From: Caulobacteraceae bacterium
Lineage (GTDB): Bacteria; Pseudomonadota; Alphaproteobacteria; Caulobacterales; Aquidulcibacteraceae
NCBI GenBank assembly: GCA_016703335.1
Contig: JADJCG010000008.1
Coordinates: 117,753-181,752 of the forward strand
Direction: 5' to 3'
Length of the DNA stretch: 64,000 nucleotides
The notes beneath the pieces were generated by a model that did not search any database, was not told where the DNA came from, and saw only the letters and a list, made by a program, of their open reading frames with translations. Both the position numbers and the translations under genes were made by a program. Positions 16,521 through 27,900 of the stretch are shown here, one piece after another. The number at the start of each line of letters is the position of its first letter. The first letter of the stretch is position 1.

Positions 16521-19500
16521 ATGCGCATTCGACGTAAGATTCAACTCGCTGGCCTTGCTGCAGTTTTGGCTGGCGGCGTTTCCGGCACGGCCGAAGCGGG
16601 CGATCGTGTCGTCAGCACGGCGATTACCACGCCGCTGACGACGTCCAACCCGGACGGCAGCGCCGTCGCGGGCGATATTGAAGTTACGAGCGCAGGCTCG
16701 ATCACCGTTGGCGCCGGCCAGGTGGCGATCACCGTCAACACCGGCAACGATGTGTTGATCAACGACGGCACGCTGGCCTCGACGGTCAACGCGAACAACG
16801 TCACCGGCATTTTGATCCAGGGCGGCAATGTCGGCCCGAACACGGTCGAGAATTCCGGCACGATCAGTCTCGTTGAAGATTACACGCAGACGGATACAGA
16901 CAGTGACGGCAACCTCGATGGCAACCTTGCGATCGGAACTGATCGTCACGGCATCTTCTTGCAGGCCGGCCCGACGTTCACCGGCAACATCATCAATTCC
17001 GGCACGATTTCAATCGAAGGGAATAATTCGTCGGCTGTGACGCTCAATCCGTTGCTCACCGGCAATTTCACGAACAGCGGAAGTATCAGCGTCATTGGCG
17101 ACAACTCGTTCGGTATTGCCATCAACGGCGGCGTGACGGGTGACGCAATCATCAGCGGCAACGGCACAGTCCGCGGTGAAAACAGCACTGCCATTCATGT
17201 GAACAGCGCCGTTGGCGGCGAACTCTCGATCAACGGATCGTGGAATGTGCTTGCGTATCCCTCGCTTGTGGTCCCCGCGGATCAGGGCACGCTCGATCCA
17301 GATGATCTTGAGCAGTCGGGGCCAGCGATCCTCGTCAATGGCAACGTCGCTGGCGGCATCACGATCGAGGGCATCGGCGTCGAGAACGACATCAACGACG
17401 ACGGCGATAGCGAAGACAGCGAGACGGATGACAATTTCAGCGCCGTCATCAACTTGTACGGCTCGACGCCGGCCATGCTCATTCAAGCGGATGGTTCAAA
17501 CTTGACCGTTGGCGCGGGCGATGAAGGCTATGGGCTTCTGGTTCGCGGTCAGATCACAAGCCAAGGCATCTTCGACGGATTCCGTCCACGGCGCTGCGTA
17601 TCGCGGGCGACGGGCTGGGCAGCACGACGACGATCACTGGCGGCGTCTCGATTGACAGCGTGTTGAGCACCAACGCGCAAGAGGCCAATGCGCAGACACT
17701 TGTGTTCGGTCAGGATGCCATCACGAGCCTGCTGCAGGTGCGAGGTTCGATTTTCGCGAACTCTAACGCAGACGGCGTGACGCTCGCGCGCGCTGTACTG
17801 TTGGAGAGCGGCGCGAGCGTGCCGACGCTCACCAACAGCGGTCTGATTCAAGCAAACTCGTTCGGCGAGCAGGGCAGCGCCGCTGCGGTCACCGATTTGT
17901 CGGGTACTCTGACGTCGATCACCAATACTGGGCAGATTATCGCGCTGACCATCCCGACCGATGATGATCTCACGGACGACATCCTGCCACCGGCCTCGAC
18001 TGGAACTGCTGTTGCGATTGACGTGTCCAACGCCGGCTCTGGCGTGCTGGTTCAGCAATTGGCGCCTGTTGTATTCACCGACGACGACACGACGGACGAC
18101 AGTGTAGCGGGCACGGCGCGTATGGTTGGCGAAATTCGTCTTGGCGCGTTTGCCGACACGTTCAATCTGTATTCTGGTACGGTTGCGGGCAACATCGCGT
18201 TTGGCAACGGCGCGGACAATTTCAACATCGATGGCGGCGCCATCTACACGGGCTCCATCACCGACAGCGATGGCGCGCTCTCAATCAACGTGCAGGACGG
18301 CACGCTCAACATCTCCGGCGGTACGCTTAACATCACGAGCGCTACGTTCGGCGCTGACAGCACCTTCAATCCGTTCCTCTCGCTAACGCCAGGCGAAAGC
18401 ACCAACATCACGGCGGGCACGGTGACGTTTGCGTCGGGTGCAGTGCTGGCGCCGGTGGTGCCGGAAGGTCTGCCAGTGAACGGCACGACGACATTCCTCA
18501 CCGCGACAACAGGCATGTTCGGCGCGGGCAACGTTGTCGGCCCGGTCAATGGCGCGATCACGCCGTTCCTCTACTCGCTGACGATCGATGCGACGAACCC
18601 GATCGTGGAAGGCGCGCCGAACGCGCTTGAGGCGACGTTCCAACTGCGTACGCCTGTGCAACTTGGTCTGACCGCGAACGAGACGATCGCGTTTGAGCCG
18701 ATCCTGGCGGCGCTGCGCCTTGATCCAGCAGCGTCAGCCGCGATCGCCGGCCTCACGGACCAAGATCAGTTCTTCGACGCCTACGGCGATTTGATGCCGC
18801 AATACTCGGACGGCGCGACGGAAGTTGCGATGACCGCGATCCGGCAAATGCAGAGCGCCACCTCGAACCGTATGGCGGCGACGCGCATGCAGGGCCTCGA
18901 TGAAGTCTCCGTATGGGGTCAGGAAATCGCTTATGGCGTCGAGCGCGAACCGCCGAACCGTAACGCGCAAGCATTCCGCGGCAATGGCTTCGGCTTTGCC
19001 GGCGGTATCGACGGACCGACCGACAATGGCGGGTTGTTCGGACTGTCATTGTCGTTCATTGCGTCGGAAGTTGAGGAGCCCAGCCGTCCGGAAGGGCAGA
19101 TCTCCGCGTGGTTTGGTCAGGCCAACGCATATTATGCGACTGCCGTTGGCGCGATCGACCTTGATTTCGTCGCCGGTCTCGGCGGCGGCAAGATGACTTC
19201 GGAGCGCTCGGTTGAAATCGGAACTGCGTTTAGCGCTGTGTCCGAGGCCGATTGGACCTCACTGGAAGGACATGGCTCGGCGCGTGCGTCGATGCCGCTC
19301 GCACTTTCGCGCAACTTCACAATCACGCCGCAGGCCGCGCTCACCTACGCTGGCGTCTCCCAGGGTGGGTACACTGAAACTGGCGGCGGAGCGGCAGTCG
19401 ATCTTGAAGTTGACGATCAGTTCTCCCAGCGCCTGTGGGCGGATGTCGGTGTCGAGTTCGCGGCCAACATGCACTTCGGCAGCCAGACGGTTGTGTCGCC

Positions 19501-19744
19501 GCGCATCTATGCCGGCTATCGCGCCAACGTTCTGGATTCAGAAAGCGAGCGCACGGTGCGGTTCGTTTCGACCGGCACGCCGTTCACGCTGACGGATGAA
19601 GGCGTGGGCGATGGCGGGCCGCTGATCGGGATCGGCTTCGACGCCACCAACGGTTACTCGACGTTCTCGCTCGGTTACGAAGGCGAGTTCAGCGATCAGA
19701 TCGAGCGTCACAGCTTGAACGCAGCGATCCGCTTCCGCTTCTAA
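16521..19744 (+). CDS. Autotransporter adhesin-like protein, one frame break
   Basis: A Sec signal (MRIRRKIQLAGLAAVLAGG, cleavage near AEA) opens a passenger of about 700 residues with repeated asparagine/glycine-rich short strands such as NSGTIS and GDNSF, typical of a beta-helix. The last 270-300 residues form an autotransporter beta-barrel ending in IRFRF. At about 17578 the sequence GACGGATTCCG appears to lack a C; restoring it joins QGIFDG to IPSTALRIAGDG and the two halves into one frame of about 1,075 residues. Type V secretion would place the passenger on the surface. Its stop overlaps that of the convergent GT41 gene by three bases. Confidence 0.87.
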
Positions 19745-21801
19745 GCGGCGCGCGATGTAGAGTTTCGGATCGGCGCGGCTTCGGCCGCGCCGATTTCGTT
19801 TTGGGTCCACAAACGGCCATCGGCTTGCATTGGCGTGTTGTAGTGCCGATCGGCGAGGGCTGCGCGATAGATGGCGTGATAGTCGGCCGCCGCGCCGATC
19901 TCGGCGCTGTCGTGATCGATGTTCACGCCAATATCGAGATAGGCGCTGAGGTTGGCGATGTTCGGACGCGGCAGTGCGCCGGCGCGATACTCGTCCGCCA
20001 TTTGCGCGTAGAGCGCTTCGAGCTTGCGGGTGAGACCGTCGATATCGAACAGCGTGCAGGTGTCGCGGTTGGCGATGAGGCGCTGACGCATTTCATGCAG
20101 GCCGAGGCGATCGGTGGTCGCGAATGCAACGGCGCGCGCGATGAAGGCTTCGGGTGAGGTGGTGATCAACTCCGGCGCACCGGCGGCGCGCACGAGGCTG
20201 CCGCACACGCGCGAAGCAAAGCTGCGGCCCATGTAGGTGAGGACGGGCACGCCCATCCAAAGCGCGTCGGAGGCGGTCGTGTGCGCGCCATAGGGGGCGG
20301 TGTCGAGGAAGAGGTCTGCCAGCGGATAGCGCGCGAGATGGCGCGGATTTGCTGTCTTCTTGGCGAAGATCAAGCGCTCGCCGGAGACGCCGTAGCTTTC
20401 GGCGGCGGCGCGCAGGCGCGTGTTGGTTTCGGTGTTGTAGTCCAAGAGCCAGATGACGCTGTTCGGCACCTGGTTGAGGATCGCCATCCAGCGCTCGAAC
20501 GAGTACCGCGTGACTTTGTGCGCGGCGTTGAAGCAGCAGAATACGAACGCGTCTTCGGGCAGCCCGTGCTCGCTCCGCTGCGGCGGCGTTGTGTCGACAA
20601 TGCGCTTGCGGTCGTTGGGCTGATAGCAGGGCAGACGCAGCACGCGCTCTGAATAGTAAAGCTCATGATCCTGCGGGATCGTCCACTCGTCGCCGATAAT
20701 GTACTGATGATAGGGGCTGCCCATCGTGCCGGGATAGCCGAGCCAATTAACTTGGATCGGCGCTGAGCGGCGGGCGAAGATGCCGAGGCGCGCGTCGCGC
20801 GTGTGGCCGTTGACGTCGATGAGGATGTCGATCTCATCGCGCGCGATGATCGCGGATGCGTCGTCATCGTTGATGGTGCGGATGTCGGTCCAGTGCTCAG
20901 CGGCGGCCTTGATGCGCTGGTTGATGCCGTCGTCGGCGGGAATGCCGCAATAATAGATGAAAACCTCAACCGCGTTGGCGTCGTGCGCCTCGAAGAGGTT
21001 GGCCATCAGATAGCCCACGGCGTGGGCGCGAAGATCAGATGACACGTAGCCGATGCGGAGGCGGCGGCCTTGAGCGATCGGCGCGCTGCGGCGATCGCTG
21101 GCGCTGGTGACGGCTGGCGCGACTGAGTTGGCGTAGAGATTTGCCAGTCCGAGATGTTGCAGTGGATCGTCGGAATACGCGCACGATGAGAGCGGGTGGA
21201 AGCGCGATACGAAGTCGGCGCGGGTAAGTTTCGTTGCCGTGGCCGCGATCGGCCACTTGCATTGGGCAAGACGCGAGGCGGCGTATTGTTCGATGACGTC
21301 GCGCTGCTGGTTGTTGAGATCGAGGCACTGGGTGAGCGCGACTTCAGCGGCTTCGTGCTGCTGGTTGTCGCTGAGCACGCGGCTCAGCTGCTTCAGGAAG
21401 GTGATCTTGTATTCGATGGTGTCGCCTGTGATGGGCGTGAGGCGCTCAAGGCCGGCTTTCCATTGTTCGACCGCGGCGGCGGCATCGCCTTGGCGCTCAA
21501 GTGCGCTGCCGAGATTGATGTGGGCGGGTGGGAAGTCTGGGTTTACGGCAAGCGCGGCGCGCAACGACGCCATTGCGCCGGCGTGATCGCCGGCTTGCGC
21601 GAGCAAGGTCGAGCAATTGAAATGCGCGATGAAGAGGAGTGGGTTATCGCCGTTCATGGCGATCCACACTTGGTAGAGCTGTCGCGCGAGATCAGGCTGG
21701 CTGGCATTGGTCAGCTGCTGAGCGGCGACGATGAGCTCATTGAGGCCGAGTGAGCCGGTCGTGACCTTCTGCAAAGCCGTCACGAATGCCGTTTGAGACA
21801 T
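19741..21801 (-). CDS. TPR-GT41 (SPINDLY/OGT-like) glycosyltransferase
   Basis: The Met at 21801 (MSQTAFVTALQKV) gives about 686 residues. TPR-type helices fill residues ~15-180 (NPDFPPAHINLGSALERQGD is clear). The GT41 catalytic region follows, with RIGYVSSDLRAHAVGYLM, the motif QVNWLGYPGTMG, and the nucleotide-binding end DLFLDTAPYGAHTTASDALW. Such enzymes transfer a sugar, often GlcNAc or a nonulosonic acid, to Ser/Thr of proteins in the cytoplasm; in Caulobacter a TPR-GT41 protein modifies flagellin. Here the upstream gene on the same strand encodes a huge Thr/Ser-rich octapeptide-repeat protein, an obvious candidate acceptor, but this is inference. No flagellar gene is in the window. Confidence 0.9.
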   Translation of the reverse strand: MSQTAFVTALQKVTTGSLGLNELIVAAQQLTNASQPDLARQLYQVWIAMNGDNPLLFIAHFNCSTLLAQAGDHAGAMASLRAALAVNPDFPPAHINLGSALERQGDAAAAVEQWKAGLERLTPITGDTIEYKITFLKQLSRVLSDNQQHEAAEVALTQCLDLNNQQRDVIEQYAASRLAQCKWPIAATATKLTRADFVSRFHPLSSCAYSDDPLQHLGLANLYANSVAPAVTSASDRRSAPIAQGRRLRIGYVSSDLRAHAVGYLMANLFEAHDANAVEVFIYYCGIPADDGINQRIKAAAEHWTDIRTINDDDASAIIARDEIDILIDVNGHTRDARLGIFARRSAPIQVNWLGYPGTMGSPYHQYIIGDEWTIPQDHELYYSERVLRLPCYQPNDRKRIVDTTPPQRSEHGLPEDAFVFCCFNAAHKVTRYSFERWMAILNQVPNSVIWLLDYNTETNTRLRAAAESYGVSGERLIFAKKTANPRHLARYPLADLFLDTAPYGAHTTASDALWMGVPVLTYMGRSFASRVCGSLVRAAGAPELITTSPEAFIARAVAFATTDRLGLHEMRQRLIANRDTCTLFDIDGLTRKLEALYAQMADEYRAGALPRPNIANLSAYLDIGVNIDHDSAEIGAAADYHAIYRAALADRHYNTPMQADGRLWTQNEIGAAEAAPIRNSTSRAA

Positions 21802-21880
21802 GGAAATGCCGCCCGCTAAAGCGGACCTCACGCGCCCGCGCGCGAAGCTCGGGTGATTTGCGTTGCCGAAATATTAATGG

Positions 21881-21910
21881 AAACGCCCGGCGCTGGGGCG
21901 CCAGGCGTTT
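21881..21910 (-). terminator. Strong hairpin between the octad gene and the GT41 gene
   Basis: AAACGCCCGGCGC at 21881-21893 pairs, with one mismatch, with GCGCCAGGCGTTT at 21898-21910 around a four-base loop. In the leftward transcript it comes 24 bases after the octad gene's stop and is followed by an AT-rich run, so it could end transcription wholly or partly. The glycosyltransferase would then need read-through or its own start. Confidence 0.65.
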
Positions 21911-21933
21911 GGGTTCGAGCTCACGTCGCGTGG

Positions 21934-24900
21934 TTAGACGGCGGCGAGGTAGGCTTCGATCTGATCGCCATCGAGGCTCGCGACCTGCGTCGAGGTGAGG
22001 GCGTAGAGCTGCGTGGCGTTAAAGTTCGCGATGTTCGTGGTCGAGAGGTGATCCAGTTGCGTCGTCGTGAAGGACGGGATCTGGGTCACTTGTAGCGCCG
22101 CGATGGTGCCGACCGTGAGGTCTTCGATCACGGTGTTCGACCAGGCGGCGATTTGCGTCGTCGTCAGGGCGCCGATCTGGGTGTCAGTGAACTCGGCGAC
22201 ATCGCTGGCGCTGAGTGATGCCAGCTGCGTTGCGGTCAGTGCACGAACTTGCGTCGCGTTCAGGGTCGCGATTTGTGTGGATTCCAGCGCCGCGAAGGCT
22301 TCGGTGCCCATCTTCGCGAGTTGCGCGGCGGTGAGCGAGGCGATCTGCGTGTCGGAGAGCGCCGTGACGTTGGTCGCCGTCAGCGCCCCGATTTGGCTGG
22401 TCGACATGGCCGAGAGCTGGGTCTCGGTGAACTCAGCGACGTCGTTGGCGGCGAGGGCGCCGAGCTGCGTCGCCGTGAGCGCCTTGGCTTGTGTGGTCGA
22501 GAGCGCGGCGATCTGTGAGATATCGAGCGCGGCCAGGTTGGCGTTCGATAGCGAAGAGATCTGCTGGGCCGAGAAAGCGCCCATTTGAGCCAGTGTCAGC
22601 GCCGCCATTTGCGTTGCGGTGAAGGCCGACATGTTGCCCGTGGAGATGGCCGCCAGTTGCGTTGCCGTCAGCGCCGCCACTTGCGATTCATCGAGAGCCG
22701 CGAGTTTGGTGGAGTCGAAGGCTTTGATCTGCGTCGTCGTCATGTGCGCGATCTGATCGGCGCTGAATTCAGCGACGTCGGCCGCGTCCATGGCGGCGAT
22801 CTGCGTGGCGTTGAAGGCCGAGACCTGCGAGTTGCCGAGGCCGGCGACTTGCGTCGCGTTCAGCGCATGAACGTTGGCGGCCAGCATCGACTGAAGCTGC
22901 GTTGCCGTCATCGCGCCCATTTGCGTGTCGGTGAGGGCGCCGACGCTGGTGGCGTTGAGGCCAGCGATTTGCGTTGTGCTCATGCCCGCGATTTGCGTGG
23001 TCGTGAACTCAGCGATGTCAGCGGCCTGCAGCGCGTTGAGCTGAGTTGCCGAGAACGCGCGCACCTGCGTTGCCGAGAGGGCGGCAACTTGAGTATCTGC
23101 CAGCGCCGATAGATTCGTTGCATTCATGGCAGCGAGCTGGCTGGTGGAGAGCGCGCCCATTTGGCCGACCGTGAAGGCGCCGACTTGGGTTTCGTCGAGG
23201 CCGGCGAGCTTCGTTGCGGTGATGACGCCGAGGTGAGCGGCGGTCAGCGCCGCGATTTGCGTGTCGGCGAAGGCTTGCAGGTTCGTCGCAGAGATCGCTT
23301 GGACTTGTGAGGTCGTCATCGCGGCGATGTGCGTGGCGGCGAATTCGCCGATGTCGGTTTCGTCGAGGCCTGCGATTTGGGTCGTGGTCATGGCCGCGAC
23401 TTGGGTCGTGGAGAGGGCCGCGATCTGCGAGTCGCCCAGCGCATGCGCGTTGGTGGCGCTGAGCGCGGCGATCTGCGTCGCCGTCATGGCGCCGACTTGC
23501 GTTTCGCTCAGGTCACCAATGTTTGTCTCGGTGAGGCCGGCGACTTGCGTGGCGTTGAGGGCGGCAATCTGGCCCGATGAGAATTCAGCGACGTCGCCGG
23601 CGTTCAGCGAGTTCAGCTGAGCCGTCGTCAGGGCGCTGACTTGGGTGTTGGTGAGCGCCGCGACCTGCGTGGCGTCGAGGGCCGAGAGGTTGGTGTTCGA
23701 GAGCGCCTTCACCTGCGCCGTCGACATCGCTGCGATCTGCGTCGTCGTCAGGGCGCTGACTTGCGTTTCGGTCAGATGCGAGATGCCCGTGGTGGAGATG
23801 GCTTGGACTTGGCTGGCCGAGAAGGTGGCGATTTGCGTGTCGGTCAGTGCTGCGAGGTTGGTCCACGACAGGGAGGCAACTTGCGTCGTCAGGAAGGCGC
23901 CGACCTGCGTTTCCGCTGAACTCAGCCATGTCAGTGGCGTCGAGAGCTGAGAGCTGCGTGGCGCTGAAGGCGAGCACTTGGGTGTTGCTCATCGCCGCGA
24001 TTTGCGTGGCGGCGAAGGCATGCGCAGTGGCCGAGGAGAGGCCAGAAATCTGCGTCGTTGTGAACGCGGCGGCTTGCGTTTCGGTCAGCGCTGCGATGTT
24101 GGTGGCGGTGAGGCCATTGACTTGCTGCGTTGAGAGCGCGCCGATCTGGCCGGCGGTGAGGGCGGCAATCTGGCTGTCGGCGAGCGCAGCAAGGTTCGTC
24201 GCCGAGAGCGACTTCATCTGCGTCGCGGTGAAGGCGGCGATCTGAGTTTCATTCAACTCAGTGATGTTGGTGTCCTTCAGCGCCTGGATCTGCGTCGTCT
24301 GCAGCTGCGCGATTTGCGCGACGCTGAGTTCGGCGATGTCCGTCGCCGGAAGGCAGAGATTTGCGTGGCCGTGAAGGCCTTGACCTGCGTCGCGTTCAGC
24401 GCCGCCATTTGATCGGCGTCGAGCGCGGAAGCGGCGGTGTCGGTGAGCGCCAGCCTGCGTGCCGGTCAGCGCCGCCACTTGGGTGGCGGAGAGTTCACCG
24501 ATGTCGGTCGCATCGAGGCCGGCGATCTGGGTGTTGGTGAGCGACGCGATCTGCGTCGCCTGCAACGCGCCAGCTGAGCGGCGTCGAAGAGTGCAGGGCG
24601 GTGGCCGAGAACGACTGGATCTGCGTCGTCGACATCGTTTGGACCTGCGTCGCGGTGAGGCCGGCGAGGCTGGTTTGCTGAGCGAGGCCAGTTGCGTCTT
24701 GCTCAGTGAGCCGATTTGCGTGGCGGTGATCTCGCCGACGTCGGTTGCATCGAGCGCCGCCATTTGGGTGGCTGTGAGTGCTTTAACTTGCGTGGCGGTA
24801 AGCGCGCCCATTTGAGTGGCGTCGAGGCCGCTCAGGGCTTCGGTGCCGAGGCGTGCGATCTGCGTTGCGCCGAAGGCGGCGACTTGCGTCTCGTTGAGGC

Positions 24901-27900
24901 TCGCCATGTTGGTTTGGGTGAGCGCCGACATTTGCGAGGAGGAGAGCGCTGCGAGCTGAGCGGCCGTGAACTCGGCGACGTCAGCGGCGGCGAGTGCGCC
25001 GATCTGGGTATTGGTGAGCGCTTTGGCTTGCGTGGCCGTCAGCGCCGCCATTTGCGTGCTGTTGAGCGCGGCAAGGTTCGTTTCGGAAATTTTCGCGATC
25101 TGCGAGGTCGTCATCGCGGCGATCTGCGTGGCTTTCAGCGCTGCGGCTTGGGTTTCGGCCAAGTTTTCGATGCTGGTTGCCGTCAGGCTGGCGATTTGGG
25201 TGGCCGTGAAGGCTGCGACTTGAGTGTCGGTCAGGGCGCCTAGCGCGGTTTCGTCGAGTGCTTGGATTTGCGTCGTCGCCATGGCGGCGATTTGCGTCGT
25301 GGTCAGGTCGGCAATGTCGGTGGCGTTGAGGCCGTTGATTTGGGTGACGGCGAGGGCGGCGACCTGAGCGCCAGTCAGCGCGGCCGATTGTACGGCGTCG
25401 AGGGCCGAGAGGTTCGCGGTCGTGAAGGCGCGGACCTGCGTCGTGCTCATCGAGGCCAGTTGAGCCGTCGTGAGGGCGTTGGTTTGCGTTTCCGTCATCG
25501 CCGTGACTTTGGCGGCGGAGACTGCCGCGAGTTGCGTCGTCGTCAGCGCTTCGATTTGCGTGTCGGCGAGGGCAGCGAAAGCGGTGTTGGTGAGCGCGCC
25601 GACTTGCGTTGTCGTGAGCGCTGCGATCTGCGTGGCGGCGAACTCGGCCATGTCGGTGGCGTCGAGTGCGGCGATCTGCGTTGCGGTGAACGCTTTGATC
25701 TGCGTCGCGTTCATCGAAGCGATCTGGGTTTCAGCCAAGGCGTGAACGTTGGCGCCCGAAAGGAGGCCGATCTGCGTGGTTGTCAGCGCTGCGGCTTGGC
25801 TCGTCGTGGTCAGTGCGCCGACATTGGTGGCGGTGAGGGCGCTGACTTGCGTCGCGGAGAGGTTAGCGACCTGCGTATCGGTGAGCGCCGCGATCTGGGT
25901 GTCGGCGAAGGCGCGCAGGTTGCTGGTGCTGAGCGCTTGCAGCTTGCGTGGTGTCGAAGGTCGCGATCTGGGTTTCCGTGAGGTCGCCGATATTGGTGGA
26001 GGTGAGGCCGCGACCTGCGTCGCGGTCAGCGCTGCGATCTGCGTGGTGGTGATGTCGCCGATGTCGGCGGTGTTCATCGCGCCGATCTGAGTAGCCGTCA
26101 GCGCCTTGATCTGCGTGGCGTTGAGAAGCCGAACTGGCCGGCGTCGAACGCCGAAACCGCGGTGGTCGAAAGGGCGGCGACTTGCGTGACGCATTGAACG
26201 CGCCGATTTGTGCGTTCGTCAGAGCGCCGATGTTGGTGGCGTTGAGCGCCGACTTGCGTGGCGCTCAGCGCGCCAATCTGTGAAGTGGTCATGCGCCGAG
26301 TTGCGTATCAGCCAGCGAGGCAGTTGGTGGCGGTGATGGCCGCGACTTGCGTGGTCGCGAAGCCGGCCATTTGCGTTTCGGAGAGGGCGGCCATGTTGGT
26401 CGCTGAGATGGCGGCGACTTGCGTCGTAGCCATCGCGCCGAACTGGGCGACGCTGAATTCTGCGATGTCGGTGGCGTTGAGCGCTGCGAGTTGCGTCGTG
26501 GGCAGCGCTTTGATTTGCGTGGCGTTCATTGCGCCGACCTGAGCGCTGTCGAGCGCCGAGAGCGTCGCCTTGGTCAGGCCCGAGACTTGCGCGAGTGATG
26601 GCGCCGACCTTGGGCGTTGGTGAGCGGCGACCTGCGTGGCGTCGAACGTGGCGAGCGCCGTAGTCAGAGCGAGGCGACTTGCGTGGCCGTCAACGCTGCG
26701 ATTTGCGTGTCCGCGAGGGCGCCGACGCTAGTGGCGGTGAGCGAGCGGACTTGGCTCGCGGTCATCGCGGCGATCTGTGTCGTTGTCATCGCGCCAAGTT
26801 GGCTGGCGTCGAACGTGGCGACTTGCGTGCTGGTCAGCGCTTGGATTTGGGCCGCGGTCAGCGCGGCGACCTGCGTTTCCGAAAGGTCGCCGATATTGGC
26901 GGCGGTGAAGGCCTTCACTTGGCCGGTCGAGAAGGCCGCGATCTGGTCGGTCGAGAATTCGCCCATGTCGGTCGCGTTGAGCGCCGCGATCTGGCTGGTC
27001 TTCAGGGCCGTGAGTTGCGTCGCGTTGAGCGCGGCGACTTGCGTGTCAGCCGACGCTGAAAGCGCGGTGTTCGTGAGCGCTTGCATCTGCGTCATGTTGA
27101 ACGCGCCGACTTGCGTCTCGGTCAGGGCGCCGATGTTGCCGGCGGTGAGCGCCTTCACTTGATTGGCCGAGAGTGCGCCGATTTGCGTCGCCGTCAGGGC
27201 GCCGAGCTGATCGTCAGCCAATGCGGAGATCGTGGTGGCGGTGAAGGCGCCGATTTGGGTTGCGTCGAAAGCGCCGATCTGCGTGGCGTCGAGCGCCGCC
27301 ATGTTCGTGGCGGTGAGCGCCTTCACTTGCGTGCCGCTGAAAGAATGAAGCTGAGCGGCGGTGAATTCGGCGACGTTAGTTGCGTCGAGCGCCGTGATTT
27401 GCGACGCGGTGAGCGAGGAGGCTTGCGCTGTGGAGAGCGCGGCGATCTGGGTGTCGGCGAGGGCGGCGAGGCTGGTGTTGCTCAGCGCTTGCAACTGGGC
27501 CGAGGTGAAAGCGCCAATTTGCGTTTCGTTGAACGCCGTCATGTTGGTGGCGGCGATGGCGCGAACTTGGGTGGTTGCGAGCGCGGCGATCTGCGTTGCA
27601 GTGAACTCGCCGAGATCGGCAGCGTCCAGCGATGCGATTTGCGTTGTCGTGAGGGCTTTGATTTGCGTCGTTGTCAGCTGGCCGAAGGTCGTAGCGTCGA
27701 AGGCGGCGACGGCCGTGTCTGAGAGGCGGGCGATTTGCGTTGCAGTGAACGCGCTTGCTTGCTGCGTGCTCAATTCGCCGATGTCGGTGGCGGTGAGGCC
27801 GGCGATTTGCCCGGTCGTGAGGCTTGAAATCTGCGTCGTGGTGAGCGCGCCCGCTTGCGTTTCATCGAGCGCGGAGATGTTGGCGGCGCTGAACGCTTGA

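Noticed and set aside
22067..27900. Long plus-strand frames across the octad gene, some rich in Arg-Gly-Glu and others in Ala-Val-Cys
   Set aside because: They are opposite-strand shadows of the 24-bp repeat; the minus frame has the start, ribosome site and conserved amphipathic octads.
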